From NCBI RefSeq assembly GCF_037076345.1, contig NZ_AP024702.1, positions 2,418,001 through 2,482,000 of the forward strand: DNA of 64,000 nt, given 5' to 3'. This document shows positions 56,319 through 64,000 of this stretch, one piece after another; within the stretch, counting starts at the first letter, position 1; each line of letters starts with the position of its first letter. Under the pieces are notes generated by a model. The model did not search any database, was not told the origin of the DNA, and was given only the letters and a program-made list of their open reading frames with translations. A program made the position numbers and the translations under genes. The stretch comes from Haloferula helveola (lineage in GTDB: Bacteria > Verrucomicrobiota > Verrucomicrobiia > Verrucomicrobiales > Akkermansiaceae).

Positions 56319-59300
56319 ATGAAAAACCCTCTCCTTCCTATCATGTTGGCCGGGCTCCTCACCACCCCCGCGTGGTCCCAGGGCTCGCTCCTCGCCTCCC
56401 AGACGAATCTGTTCTCCGACAACTTCAACAATACGGATGATGACGGTGGGAACATCGGTCTGGGCTCGCGCACCGATCTCTCCGGGATCTCGGGCGTTGT
56501 TCCCGCGACCCACGATCTCGAGTCGTTCGCCGCAACCCAACAACTCTCGAACGACACCCTGAAGGTGAACAAGTCGGGTGGAGCGGCTGCAGGAGCCCGG
56601 TTTGGCGGTGCCACGGACCGCTACAACTGGGCCGATCCGGCCGGGGCCACACGCTCCGCGATCCTCACCGAGAACGGACTCCGTATCCGGATGGACTTCG
56701 CCCTGTCGAACATCACCAACAACAACGACTGGCTCGGCTTTTCCTTCGGAACCCCGAACTCCGACCCGACGGTCGAAAAGATCTACGAGACCGGTGATTA
56801 TGGTCTGCGCCTCGAAGGCGACCGGGTCATCAGCTTCTTCGGAACGACCACGGGAACCGTTGCCAACTACAACTCCAATCTGTCGAGCGGTACGATGACT
56901 CCGCTGGAGATCAATATGGTCTTCCCGTCCTTCAACACGGGAGAAACGGTGGACGTTACGGTTTCCGTTGGCGGAGTGGAGTACCTCAACGAGAGCTTCA
57001 CCCTCGACTCGACCGACGACTTCCGCTGGGAATTCGGCGCTTACCGCTACGCATCCGGCACCCTCTACGTCGACAACCTTGAAGTCACGAGCATCGGCGA
57101 AGCCGACTCGGACAACGACGACCTTCCCGACGAGTGGGAATACCGCTGGACCGAACCGGACGACCTGACCGTTCTCGACGGCACCGCGTTCGGCACGGGC
57201 CCGGGTGCCGGAACCGGTGACTTCGACGGCGACGGACTCTACGACATCGATGAGTATGAATTGAGTGTCGGACTTTCGGGATTCTCTCCCGAAGCCTATC
57301 CGGACATCGACCCGACGAACGCGGACACCGACAGCGACACGCTGAGCGACTATGATGAGGTGGACCTCGCCCTCGGGGACCCGACCCTTGCCGACACCGA
57401 CGGTGACGGTCTCGATGATGCCCAGGAGGACACGCTCCTCACCAATCCCTACGATCCGGACACGGATGGTGACGGCGGCCGCGACGGATTCGAAGTGGCG
57501 CTCGGCACCGATCCCGACAACGACGCCGAGTTTCCGATCGCTCCCGGTGTGAGCCTCGTCCCGATCACCGACGACGCCAGCAGCGATATCCTTGCATCGA
57601 AGGTTTATACCCACAAGGTCAGTGGCGGTGGAGCTGCTACCGTGAACGGAGTTTTGTTCGACGTGCTCACCACCTCGAACAGCGTCGCCAACCTCGACTG
57701 GACCCCGAGCGGTGGCAACACCCGCTCGAATGTGACCTCACCCAACCTGAGCGGTTGGACCCCCGCCACCGGCGGCGTGACCGGCACGGATATCATCAAC
57801 CTGCTGAGCACGATGACCTACTCGACGAACGGCGGTGATCCGGGCGAGTCCCAGACCTTCACCCTGTCCGGTCTGACCCCGGGTGAGGACTACATCGTCC
57901 GTCTCTACATCCGCTCGTGGACACCCGGCTCCAATCGCCCGATCGACCTCACCTTCACCAACGGTGCGGAAGTCGTGGAAGCCTTCGGGGCCTTTCCCGA
58001 GGACGCTCCCGGTTTTGCTCTCGGCACCTATAATGACCACGAAGCCTGCTACGTCAGCTGGAGCTACACCGCGCAAGGCACCGATCTCGTGATCGATGCG
58101 GGCACCCACCCGAGCGCCCAGGTCACCGGCAAGAGCTTCCACATGTATGGCCTGACCAACGAGGTCGACGGTGCTGTCGTTTCTCCGCCGCTGGTCACCG
58201 TGATCGATGGCACCAATTTCATCTCGGGGGACCCGATCGGAACGACCATCGGCACCCTGAGTTCGACCATCGCGGCGGTCCCGCAAGCGGCGACCTACAC
58301 CTTCGTCTCCGGAGCCGGCGACACCGACAACGCCCTCTTCCAGATCTCGGCAGGTGGGGAGCTTCAGGTCGGCAGCGACTTTACCGGCTCGGCCTCGGTG
58401 AACGGACAGACCTACTCGGTCCGGATCCAGGGCGACGGCGGTGGCGAAACCTCGGTGGATGTCTTCGAGCTCACGATCTTCAAGGACGACGACCTGAACG
58501 GCCTGAACGACGCCTTCGTGCTTCTCCGCGAGGACAGCTTTGACAGCGACAGCTCGGCTAGCTGGACCGGAAGCGACATGCTCTCCAATGACCCGGGCAC
58601 CGGCTCGGTGGTCTATGAGATCGATGCGGGCGACAGCGACACGCTGATGATCAGCAATCCGACCCACACCGCGGGCGCCCTCCAGTCTGCTTACGCGAAC
58701 AATGGCGAGGTGCTTCAGGTGGGTGAAACGGTAATGGTCGATATCGTCAACTTCAGCTTCCCGCTGCAGAACGAAACGATCGGCCTGATCGTCTCCCTGG
58801 CGAACCCTCCGGCCTCGGTCGCTCCGGGTGGCGGCAGCGCCCGCTCGGACATCTATACTGCCGGCATCCGCCGCGGAGGCGACTTCCGTTCGGAGCGCTT
58901 CGAAGGCACCACGGACCTCGGCCAGCAGGCCGGATCGCCGAGCGACATGAGGGGAGTTTACATCACCCGGGTGTCCGACACCGAATTCGTCGCCGGTTGG
59001 GTCGACAACGCCAACCTCCAGCTCAACCAGGTCGGCAGCTACACCAACCCGAACTTCGCCGGCCAGCCTGCCTATGTCGGGATCTACACCGACATCCGCT
59101 CATCGGGCTACAGCGCCGAAGTCGACAACTTCCGGATCATCGATGCGACTCCGGCACCGCCGGAAATCACCAACGTGACCCGCAACGGCTCGGGCGATAT
59201 GATCATCGACTTCACCGGTGCGGCCAATACCGGCTACATCGTGACCAAGTCGCCCGACCTCGGCTCCGGCTTCGTGCCGCTGGCTTCCCCGCTCAATCCA

Positions 59301-59390
59301 TCCACCGATGGTAGCGGTGTGGGACAGGTCACGGTTCCGGCATCGGAGTTCGGCGGCGCGTCGCGATATTTCCTGCGAATCGAGGAATAG
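56319..59390 (+). CDS. Large secreted protein with thrombospondin-type-3 repeats and shared beta-rich modules
   Basis: A 1023-residue protein with a signal peptide (about 1-22). Module A (about 30-265; GAAAGARFGGATDRYNWA, YGLRLEGDRVISFFG, LNESFTLDSTDDFRWE) is the same as in the PEP-CTERM protein upstream. Calcium-binding thrombospondin-3-type repeats follow at about 265-405 (DSDNDDLPDEWE, DTDSDTLSDYDE, DTDGDGLDDAQE, DTDGDGGRDGFE). A further sandwich domain lies at about 410-620 and a cadherin-like domain at about 625-725. A second unnamed module at about 730-945 (FRSERFEGTTDLGQQAG, GVYITRVSDTEFVAGWVD) recurs in the rhamnosidase gene. The C-terminus FRNVTR-type/YFLRIEE tail has no sorting signal. 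Confidence 0.8.
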   Translation: MKNPLLPIMLAGLLTTPAWSQGSLLASQTNLFSDNFNNTDDDGGNIGLGSRTDLSGISGVVPATHDLESFAATQQLSNDTLKVNKSGGAAAGARFGGATDRYNWADPAGATRSAILTENGLRIRMDFALSNITNNNDWLGFSFGTPNSDPTVEKIYETGDYGLRLEGDRVISFFGTTTGTVANYNSNLSSGTMTPLEINMVFPSFNTGETVDVTVSVGGVEYLNESFTLDSTDDFRWEFGAYRYASGTLYVDNLEVTSIGEADSDNDDLPDEWEYRWTEPDDLTVLDGTAFGTGPGAGTGDFDGDGLYDIDEYELSVGLSGFSPEAYPDIDPTNADTDSDTLSDYDEVDLALGDPTLADTDGDGLDDAQEDTLLTNPYDPDTDGDGGRDGFEVALGTDPDNDAEFPIAPGVSLVPITDDASSDILASKVYTHKVSGGGAATVNGVLFDVLTTSNSVANLDWTPSGGNTRSNVTSPNLSGWTPATGGVTGTDIINLLSTMTYSTNGGDPGESQTFTLSGLTPGEDYIVRLYIRSWTPGSNRPIDLTFTNGAEVVEAFGAFPEDAPGFALGTYNDHEACYVSWSYTAQGTDLVIDAGTHPSAQVTGKSFHMYGLTNEVDGAVVSPPLVTVIDGTNFISGDPIGTTIGTLSSTIAAVPQAATYTFVSGAGDTDNALFQISAGGELQVGSDFTGSASVNGQTYSVRIQGDGGGETSVDVFELTIFKDDDLNGLNDAFVLLREDSFDSDSSASWTGSDMLSNDPGTGSVVYEIDAGDSDTLMISNPTHTAGALQSAYANNGEVLQVGETVMVDIVNFSFPLQNETIGLIVSLANPPASVAPGGGSARSDIYTAGIRRGGDFRSERFEGTTDLGQQAGSPSDMRGVYITRVSDTEFVAGWVDNANLQLNQVGSYTNPNFAGQPAYVGIYTDIRSSGYSAEVDNFRIIDATPAPPEITNVTRNGSGDMIIDFTGAANTGYIVTKSPDLGSGFVPLASPLNPSTDGSGVGQVTVPASEFGGASRYFLRIEE

Positions 59391-59413
59391 CCGATCTGCC
59401 GATCGACCATCTC

Positions 59414-59460
59414 CCGCCCGCCGACGCGCGCTGAACCGGCGCGCGATCGGCGGGCGGTTT
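59414..59460 (+). terminator. Strong GC-rich terminator
   Basis: The arms of about 17 bp around CGCCCGCCGA and TCGGCGGGCG, with CGCGCG inner pairs, surround a 7-nt loop (TGAACCG), followed by TTT. Confidence 0.7.
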
Positions 59461-59549
59461 CGCGTTCTTCACGACCCAACGCCTTTGGACCTGACCACCG
59501 TTCCATGCAAGTTTGTCATCCCATCCACCGATCCCCGATCGTGCTCTCC

Positions 59550-62500
59550 ATGAAAAACCCGTCAGTGCTCAGCCGCGCGGCGAAGGCGTTGGTCATCGCC
59601 GTGTCCTTTGCCGGCCTTGCCTCGGCCGCGCCATTCACCGACGACTTCGGCACCGACACGTCCGGGGACTACGCGGCTTACCACGTGCTCTACAGTAGTT
59701 CCACGGATGGCCCGCCTGCTTACACGATCGATGACGGCGACGACAACCAACTGGCGACGTCGGCGTCCGCCTTTTCCGGAAGCGGAGCGATCCAGTCGCT
59801 GTTCCTTCACCAGTCAGCCGGGTTGGAAACCGGTGAAACGGCCATCCTCGACCTGACTGGCGTCTCCGGGCTGAACAGCAACGAGAACGTTGGCCTCGCG
59901 ATTTCCCTGATAGGCAACCCCGCGGAGGCGAGTGCCGATCCGCCGTCGACTTCCAGCACCCGCCAGGACCTGTTCACGGCGTCGTTTCGCCCGGGTTTGG
60001 ACGACTTCTTGTCCGAGCGCTTCGTCGGCACCACGGACGAAGGCCAGCAGAACGACACCTCGGCGAACCTTGCGAACCTCAAGGGCCTCTACATCACGCG
60101 AATTTCCCAAGACGAGTTTGTCGGGGGTTGGGTCGGCCAGGATGACGGCCTCAATCCGGTCAGCAGCTACACCAACGCCTCGTTTACCTCCGCCGGTGCG
60201 TTCATCGGGATCTGGACGGATGTGCGCTCCAGCAACTACGCCGCGACCGTTGACAACCTGAGGATTATCGGACCCGGGGACGAAAGCCTGCTCTTCAGCG
60301 ACAACTTCGATGCGGCTGACGGAGCCTTCGACAGCGCGGACACAAGCGGTCGCCTGTCTGGATCGCTGGTTGGAGAAACCCATCTGCGTTCCTTCGGAAC
60401 AGGGCAGGACATCTCCGGCGGCCGCCTCGCGCTCGACTACCCGGGATCGACCCCCGGTGGCGGCCTCCGCTTCGAGTTGCAAACGAACGACCCGGTATCC
60501 GGTGCCACGGACCGTTACGACTGGGCAGGGGGTTCCGGGGCCGCGGCCATGGTTGCCGCGGGCGGAATGACGATCCGCTACGACTGGACGCCGACCGATA
60601 CCGCCAGTAACGAGTGGCACGCGTGGAGCATCGGCACCACCAACGCGGACTCGGGAGACTCAAGCCGTGTGAACAACTCGGACGCGGACTACGGCATCCT
60701 CATCCGGCAGAGCGGAGGTTGCCAGCGCTTTGACAGCGGAACGAGCCTCGGCACCGGGCTGAGTGTCACGACCGCGGACGACACCAGCGTGCCTGTCGCG
60801 ATCCATCTCGCTTTCGATTCGTTTGCCGACGGCACGAGTGTGAACGCCCTAACCACGATTGGCGGGGTCGAGGTCGCGAACGACACTTTCGTTTGGGACG
60901 GAAATGCCGGGCAGCTGCACTTCGAGGTCGGCTGCAACGAGGACGGGCACCTGATCGACAACCTGACGGTCACGACCCTCTCGGCAACCGGCAGCTACGG
61001 TATCGCCCTCGACAGCACCGCCTTCGGTGGATCCGACCCGGTGGGCACGCAGGTGGGCACGCTCACCGCTTCGGCAGCTTCCAGCTTCGCTCTCGTTTCC
61101 GGAACCGGCGACACCGACAACGGGCTGTTCCAGATCGACGGCGAACAGCTCGAGACCGCGGCCGACTTCTCTCTCCCCCAGTATGCCGACGGACAGACAT
61201 TCTCGGTCCGAGTGCGCGGCACGGAGACCGGGGGGGCCGGAGCGACCGATGAGAAGACGTTCACTCTGACGCTTCACAAGGATGCCGACCCGGGCGCGCT
61301 GCCGGCTTTTCCACCGGGGAGCTCGCCTCCCGGGGCGCCGACCGACTTGCGGGTCGACGACGTCACCGGTCCGGTGGGCACGTCGGCGGTGCCCTACTTC
61401 GGATGGCACGGAAACGATCCCGACCCCCACGAAGTCCAGAGCGCCTACCAGATCCTTGTTGCCTCCTCTGCCGCGAACCTGGCCGCCGGCACCGGTGATC
61501 TTTGGGACAGCGGCCAGGTGGCTTCGGACCGCCAGAACCACGTCACGTATGCCGGTGCCCCGCTGGCCAGCGACCGCCGTATCTACTGGAAAGTTCGTAC
61601 TTGGGATCGCGATGGAAACGCGGGCCCCTATTCGGCTCCGGCGTCTTTCGTCGTCGGCCTGTCGCTCGACAGCAACTGGGCCGGTGCCGAATGGATCCGC
61701 CGCAACAGCCCGGATAACGATGATTACACGTATTTCCGGCACCAATGGGTGGCTCCGGACAAGACCGTCGAGCGTGCGACCGTCTACATCGCCGCGGCGC
61801 ACAAGTACGCGCTCTACTGCAATGGAACCCTGATCGGTAAAGGCCCCTCGTACCATCACCCGCAGTACCAGTACTACAACGCCTTCGACATCAGCTCCGA
61901 GGTGCTCGCGGACGCGGTCAACCAGTTCGCGATCTTCACCCACTGGTTCGGCGGGGGACAGGGGCGCCCGGCGGGTCAGCGCGGCGTGATCATGAAGGCG
62001 ATCGTCCGCTACACCGACGGCACCAAGAGCGAGATCGGCACCGACGGCACATGGAAAACGTCCCGGGCCGAGTCCTGGGTCGGCGGACAACCGCAGCGCA
62101 ACGGCGAAGGAGTCGGCCGCATCGAGGAGATCGATGCCCGCGAGCTGACGCCGGACTGGTTCATGCCGTCCTTCAACGACGCGGCGTGGGGTTCCGCGCA
62201 CGCAGTCGGCGCCCACCCGGCGGGTCCTTGGACCGGCACTCTCGCTCCGGATCTCAGCCGGATTGTCGAAACCGAACTCGCTCCCGCCAGCATCGCTGAC
62301 CTCGGCGGCGGGAAGTATGTGGTGGACCTCGGAAAGGTCTACGCCGGCGTGCCGCGGATCCGGTTCTCGGGTGGCAGCTCGGGCACGACGATCCAGATGC
62401 GGGGTGGCTATGAACTCGATGGATCGGGCGAGATCGACACCTCGAAGAACCAGAACACGGACATGACATTCCGCGCGATCCTTGACGGCGGCAACTTCAT

Positions 62501-64000
62501 CTACGAGCCGGCCGAGTACCTCGGCATGCGGTATTTCCAGATCGACAACGCCCCGATGCCGGTGACCCCGGCGAATTTCAGCTTCATCGAGCGGCACAGC
62601 GAGATGGACGTTTCGAGTTCCTCGTTCGACTCGCCGGACGCCACCCTGAATGCCGTCTGGGACCTGATGAAGCACTCGATCCTGACCTGCGCGCAGGAGG
62701 AGTATGTCGATACTCCGACGCGCGAGAAGGGAGGCTTCCTCGGTGACGCCGCGATCCAGAGCACGGTGGCCATGCCGGTGATGAACGAAAGGGTCCTTAC
62801 CCGCAGGACGCTGCACGAGTTCCTGCAATCGATGGACCAGCACTGGTCGGCGCCCGCCGACCGTGGCCGGATCAATGCGGTCTATCCCAACGTCGACGGA
62901 GGCCGCGACATCCCCGACTACACGCAAGCCTACCTGACATGGGTCTGGAACTATTATCTCGAGACCGGCGACCTCGCGTTTCTCTCAGCGAACTACGCCC
63001 GCTTCAGGGACATTGCCGACTACGTCCACACCCACCGCGACTCCGGCACGGGATTGATCACCAACCTGACCGGCGGCAGCGGACCGTATGAGTTCGGGAT
63101 CGTCGATTGGCCGCAGACCATGCGTTTCGGCTACGACATGACCGCCGCCCGGACCGTGATCAACGGCTGGGCGTATGCGGACTACCAGATCATGGCGAAG
63201 ATCGCCGGCGAGCTCGGCAACATCGCCGACCGCAACCTGTTCTGGACCCGCGCCGATGATCTCGAGGTGGCGATGAACGCACAGCTCATCAATGGCGACG
63301 GCGTTTACATCGACGGCCTCGACTCGGGAGGCGGGGCGAGCACCCATGTTTCCCAACACGCGAACATGTTCCCGCTCGCCCTCGGCATGGTGCCGGCGGC
63401 GCAGGAAGCATCAGTGACGGCGAAAGTGAAGGAGCTCGAGATGAGCGTGGGCATGGTGACGCTGCCGTGGCTGGTGCGCGCGGTCGGTGAGGCGGAGGAG
63501 GGTGAGCACCTGATCGAACTGTTCACCAACGACACGTGGCTTGGCTGGGCGCGATGCCTTTCCCTTGGTGCCACCGCCACCTGGGAATCGTGGGATGCCG
63601 ATTCCACCGGCGAGAGCCTTTCGCATGCGTGGGGTGCGGCGGGACTGGAAGGTTATCTCCGCTACATTCTCGGCGTCCGTCCGCTGGAGCCGCAGTATGG
63701 AAAGGTCGAAATCAAGCCGCTCGACTTCGGTGCCTCGCTTGATCGGGCCGAGGGAGTCTTTCCCACCGATCGCGGGGACATCTCGGTCAAGTGGGAGAAG
63801 ACCTCCGACTCATACCGCATGGATGTCGATCTTCCCTTCAACGTGCTGGCGACGGTCTCGATTCCCAAGGGAGCCTCGGCGGATCCGACGGTGTTCATCG
63901 ACGGTTTCGAGGTGGCGGCCACCGTCGAGGATGAGTTCATCCGTGTGCCGTGGATCGGCTCGGGACTACACACGATCGTTCGCGTCGACGGACCGGATTC
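59550..64000 (+). CDS. Secreted alpha-L-rhamnosidase (GH78) with N-terminal accessory modules, truncated by window end
   Basis: The frame is open from ATG 59550 to the window edge (at least 1483 residues). The signal peptide covers about 1-27. Module B follows at about 28-245 (FLSERFVGTTDEGQQND, GLYITRISQDEFVGGWVG), then module A at about 250-490 (GGLRFELQTNDPVSGATDRYDWAGG) and a cadherin-like domain at about 490-580. GH78 begins about residue 588 (PTDLRVDDVTGP, PYFGWHGNDPDPHEVQSAYQI), with the N-terminal beta domains and the (alpha/alpha)6 barrel around EEYVDTPTREKGGFLGDAAI (about 1050-1069), the general-acid region, and the final beta domain. It cleaves terminal alpha-L-rhamnose from polysaccharides such as pectin, ulvan or exopolysaccharide. 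Confidence 0.88.
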   Translation, partial: MKNPSVLSRAAKALVIAVSFAGLASAAPFTDDFGTDTSGDYAAYHVLYSSSTDGPPAYTIDDGDDNQLATSASAFSGSGAIQSLFLHQSAGLETGETAILDLTGVSGLNSNENVGLAISLIGNPAEASADPPSTSSTRQDLFTASFRPGLDDFLSERFVGTTDEGQQNDTSANLANLKGLYITRISQDEFVGGWVGQDDGLNPVSSYTNASFTSAGAFIGIWTDVRSSNYAATVDNLRIIGPGDESLLFSDNFDAADGAFDSADTSGRLSGSLVGETHLRSFGTGQDISGGRLALDYPGSTPGGGLRFELQTNDPVSGATDRYDWAGGSGAAAMVAAGGMTIRYDWTPTDTASNEWHAWSIGTTNADSGDSSRVNNSDADYGILIRQSGGCQRFDSGTSLGTGLSVTTADDTSVPVAIHLAFDSFADGTSVNALTTIGGVEVANDTFVWDGNAGQLHFEVGCNEDGHLIDNLTVTTLSATGSYGIALDSTAFGGSDPVGTQVGTLTASAASSFALVSGTGDTDNGLFQIDGEQLETAADFSLPQYADGQTFSVRVRGTETGGAGATDEKTFTLTLHKDADPGALPAFPPGSSPPGAPTDLRVDDVTGPVGTSAVPYFGWHGNDPDPHEVQSAYQILVASSAANLAAGTGDLWDSGQVASDRQNHVTYAGAPLASDRRIYWKVRTWDRDGNAGPYSAPASFVVGLSLDSNWAGAEWIRRNSPDNDDYTYFRHQWVAPDKTVERATVYIAAAHKYALYCNGTLIGKGPSYHHPQYQYYNAFDISSEVLADAVNQFAIFTHWFGGGQGRPAGQRGVIMKAIVRYTDGTKSEIGTDGTWKTSRAESWVGGQPQRNGEGVGRIEEIDARELTPDWFMPSFNDAAWGSAHAVGAHPAGPWTGTLAPDLSRIVETELAPASIADLGGGKYVVDLGKVYAGVPRIRFSGGSSGTTIQMRGGYELDGSGEIDTSKNQNTDMTFRAILDGGNFIYEPAEYLGMRYFQIDNAPMPVTPANFSFIERHSEMDVSSSSFDSPDATLNAVWDLMKHSILTCAQEEYVDTPTREKGGFLGDAAIQSTVAMPVMNERVLTRRTLHEFLQSMDQHWSAPADRGRINAVYPNVDGGRDIPDYTQAYLTWVWNYYLETGDLAFLSANYARFRDIADYVHTHRDSGTGLITNLTGGSGPYEFGIVDWPQTMRFGYDMTAARTVINGWAYADYQIMAKIAGELGNIADRNLFWTRADDLEVAMNAQLINGDGVYIDGLDSGGGASTHVSQHANMFPLALGMVPAAQEASVTAKVKELEMSVGMVTLPWLVRAVGEAEEGEHLIELFTNDTWLGWARCLSLGATATWESWDADSTGESLSHAWGAAGLEGYLRYILGVRPLEPQYGKVEIKPLDFGASLDRAEGVFPTDRGDISVKWEKTSDSYRMDVDLPFNVLATVSIPKGASADPTVFIDGFEVAATVEDEFIRVPWIGSGLHTIVRVDGPD

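Noticed and set aside
60849..62927. Long minus-strand open frame opposite the rhamnosidase
   Set aside because: The plus strand encodes a continuous GH78 protein; the antisense product is Arg/Asp/Val-rich without motifs.

Overview
The window looks like a high-GC (roughly 60-65% by eye) chromosome segment from a Verrucomicrobiota bacterium, probably Verrucomicrobiaceae or Akkermansiaceae. The evidence is a PEP-CTERM sorting signal, autotransporter-associated beta-strand repeats fused to protease and LamG modules, the long (three-domain) type of IspG, DUF1287 and Sua5-type proteins, and weak Shine-Dalgarno sequences. Most of the left 44 kb is housekeeping; the right 20 kb is a run of very large secreted, probably polysaccharide-directed proteins.

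Layout. 1-6.6 kb: the tail of a membrane protein, then pyruvate dehydrogenase E1 alpha/beta (pdhA, pdhB) and E2 (pdhC), with two unknown proteins and two small lipoproteins between E1 and E2. 6.7-15.4 kb: a hairpin-rich noncoding stretch, a Sua5-type tRNA t6A enzyme, MurJ, a pseudopilin-like protein coupled to an ABC exporter pair, BioA and a membrane-anchored unknown. 15.4-18.7 kb (minus strand): an operon of a spermidine-synthase-like protein, a coiled-coil membrane-fusion-like adaptor and a terpenoid-cyclase-fold secreted protein. 18.7-21 kb: a TM2 protein, HU and a YiiX-like hydrolase. 21.1-27.9 kb: a complete F1Fo ATP synthase operon (atpBEFHAGDC). 28-35 kb: a zinc-ribbon protein, ispG, clpS-DUF2017, a GT9 glycosyltransferase, a CBM9-like protein, DUF1287 and a sialate-esterase-like protein. 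35.2-38.4 kb: alaS. 38.5-43.8 kb (minus): a secreted unknown, an IspH-like protein, a small winged-helix regulator with a membrane partner, argJ and argC. 43.9-44.5 kb: tRNA-Pro(GGG) and a small GIY-YIG gene bracketed by a repeat of the tRNA 3' end. 44.5-64 kb: a GntR/LacI hybrid regulator, a metalloprotease split into pro-part and catalytic part, a DUF1593 (Sde182-like) multidomain protein, a PEP-CTERM protein, a thrombospondin-type-3 repeat protein and an alpha-L-rhamnosidase (GH78) that runs off the window.

Most unusual points. (1) ispG carries a whole, motif-intact REP-associated tyrosine transposase (RAYT), with its REP hairpins as long inverted repeats, inserted in frame between the TIM barrel and the rest of the enzyme. 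(2) About 11 kb away is an IspH-fold protein that has lost all three Fe-S cysteines and sits behind two near-identical 15-bp operator palindromes next to a winged-helix regulator. (3) alaS contains about 120 extra codons of clearly lower GC before its editing domain. (4) tRNA-Pro and a GIY-YIG gene form a roughly 0.5-kb tRNA-tagged element. (5) Three consecutive secreted proteins share the same unnamed beta-rich modules, and two of them share an imperfect dyad about 90 bp before their start codons.

All assignments come from reading the sequence. No database search or computation was possible, so family names are recognition-based, and some starts are choices between alternatives, stated where they matter.
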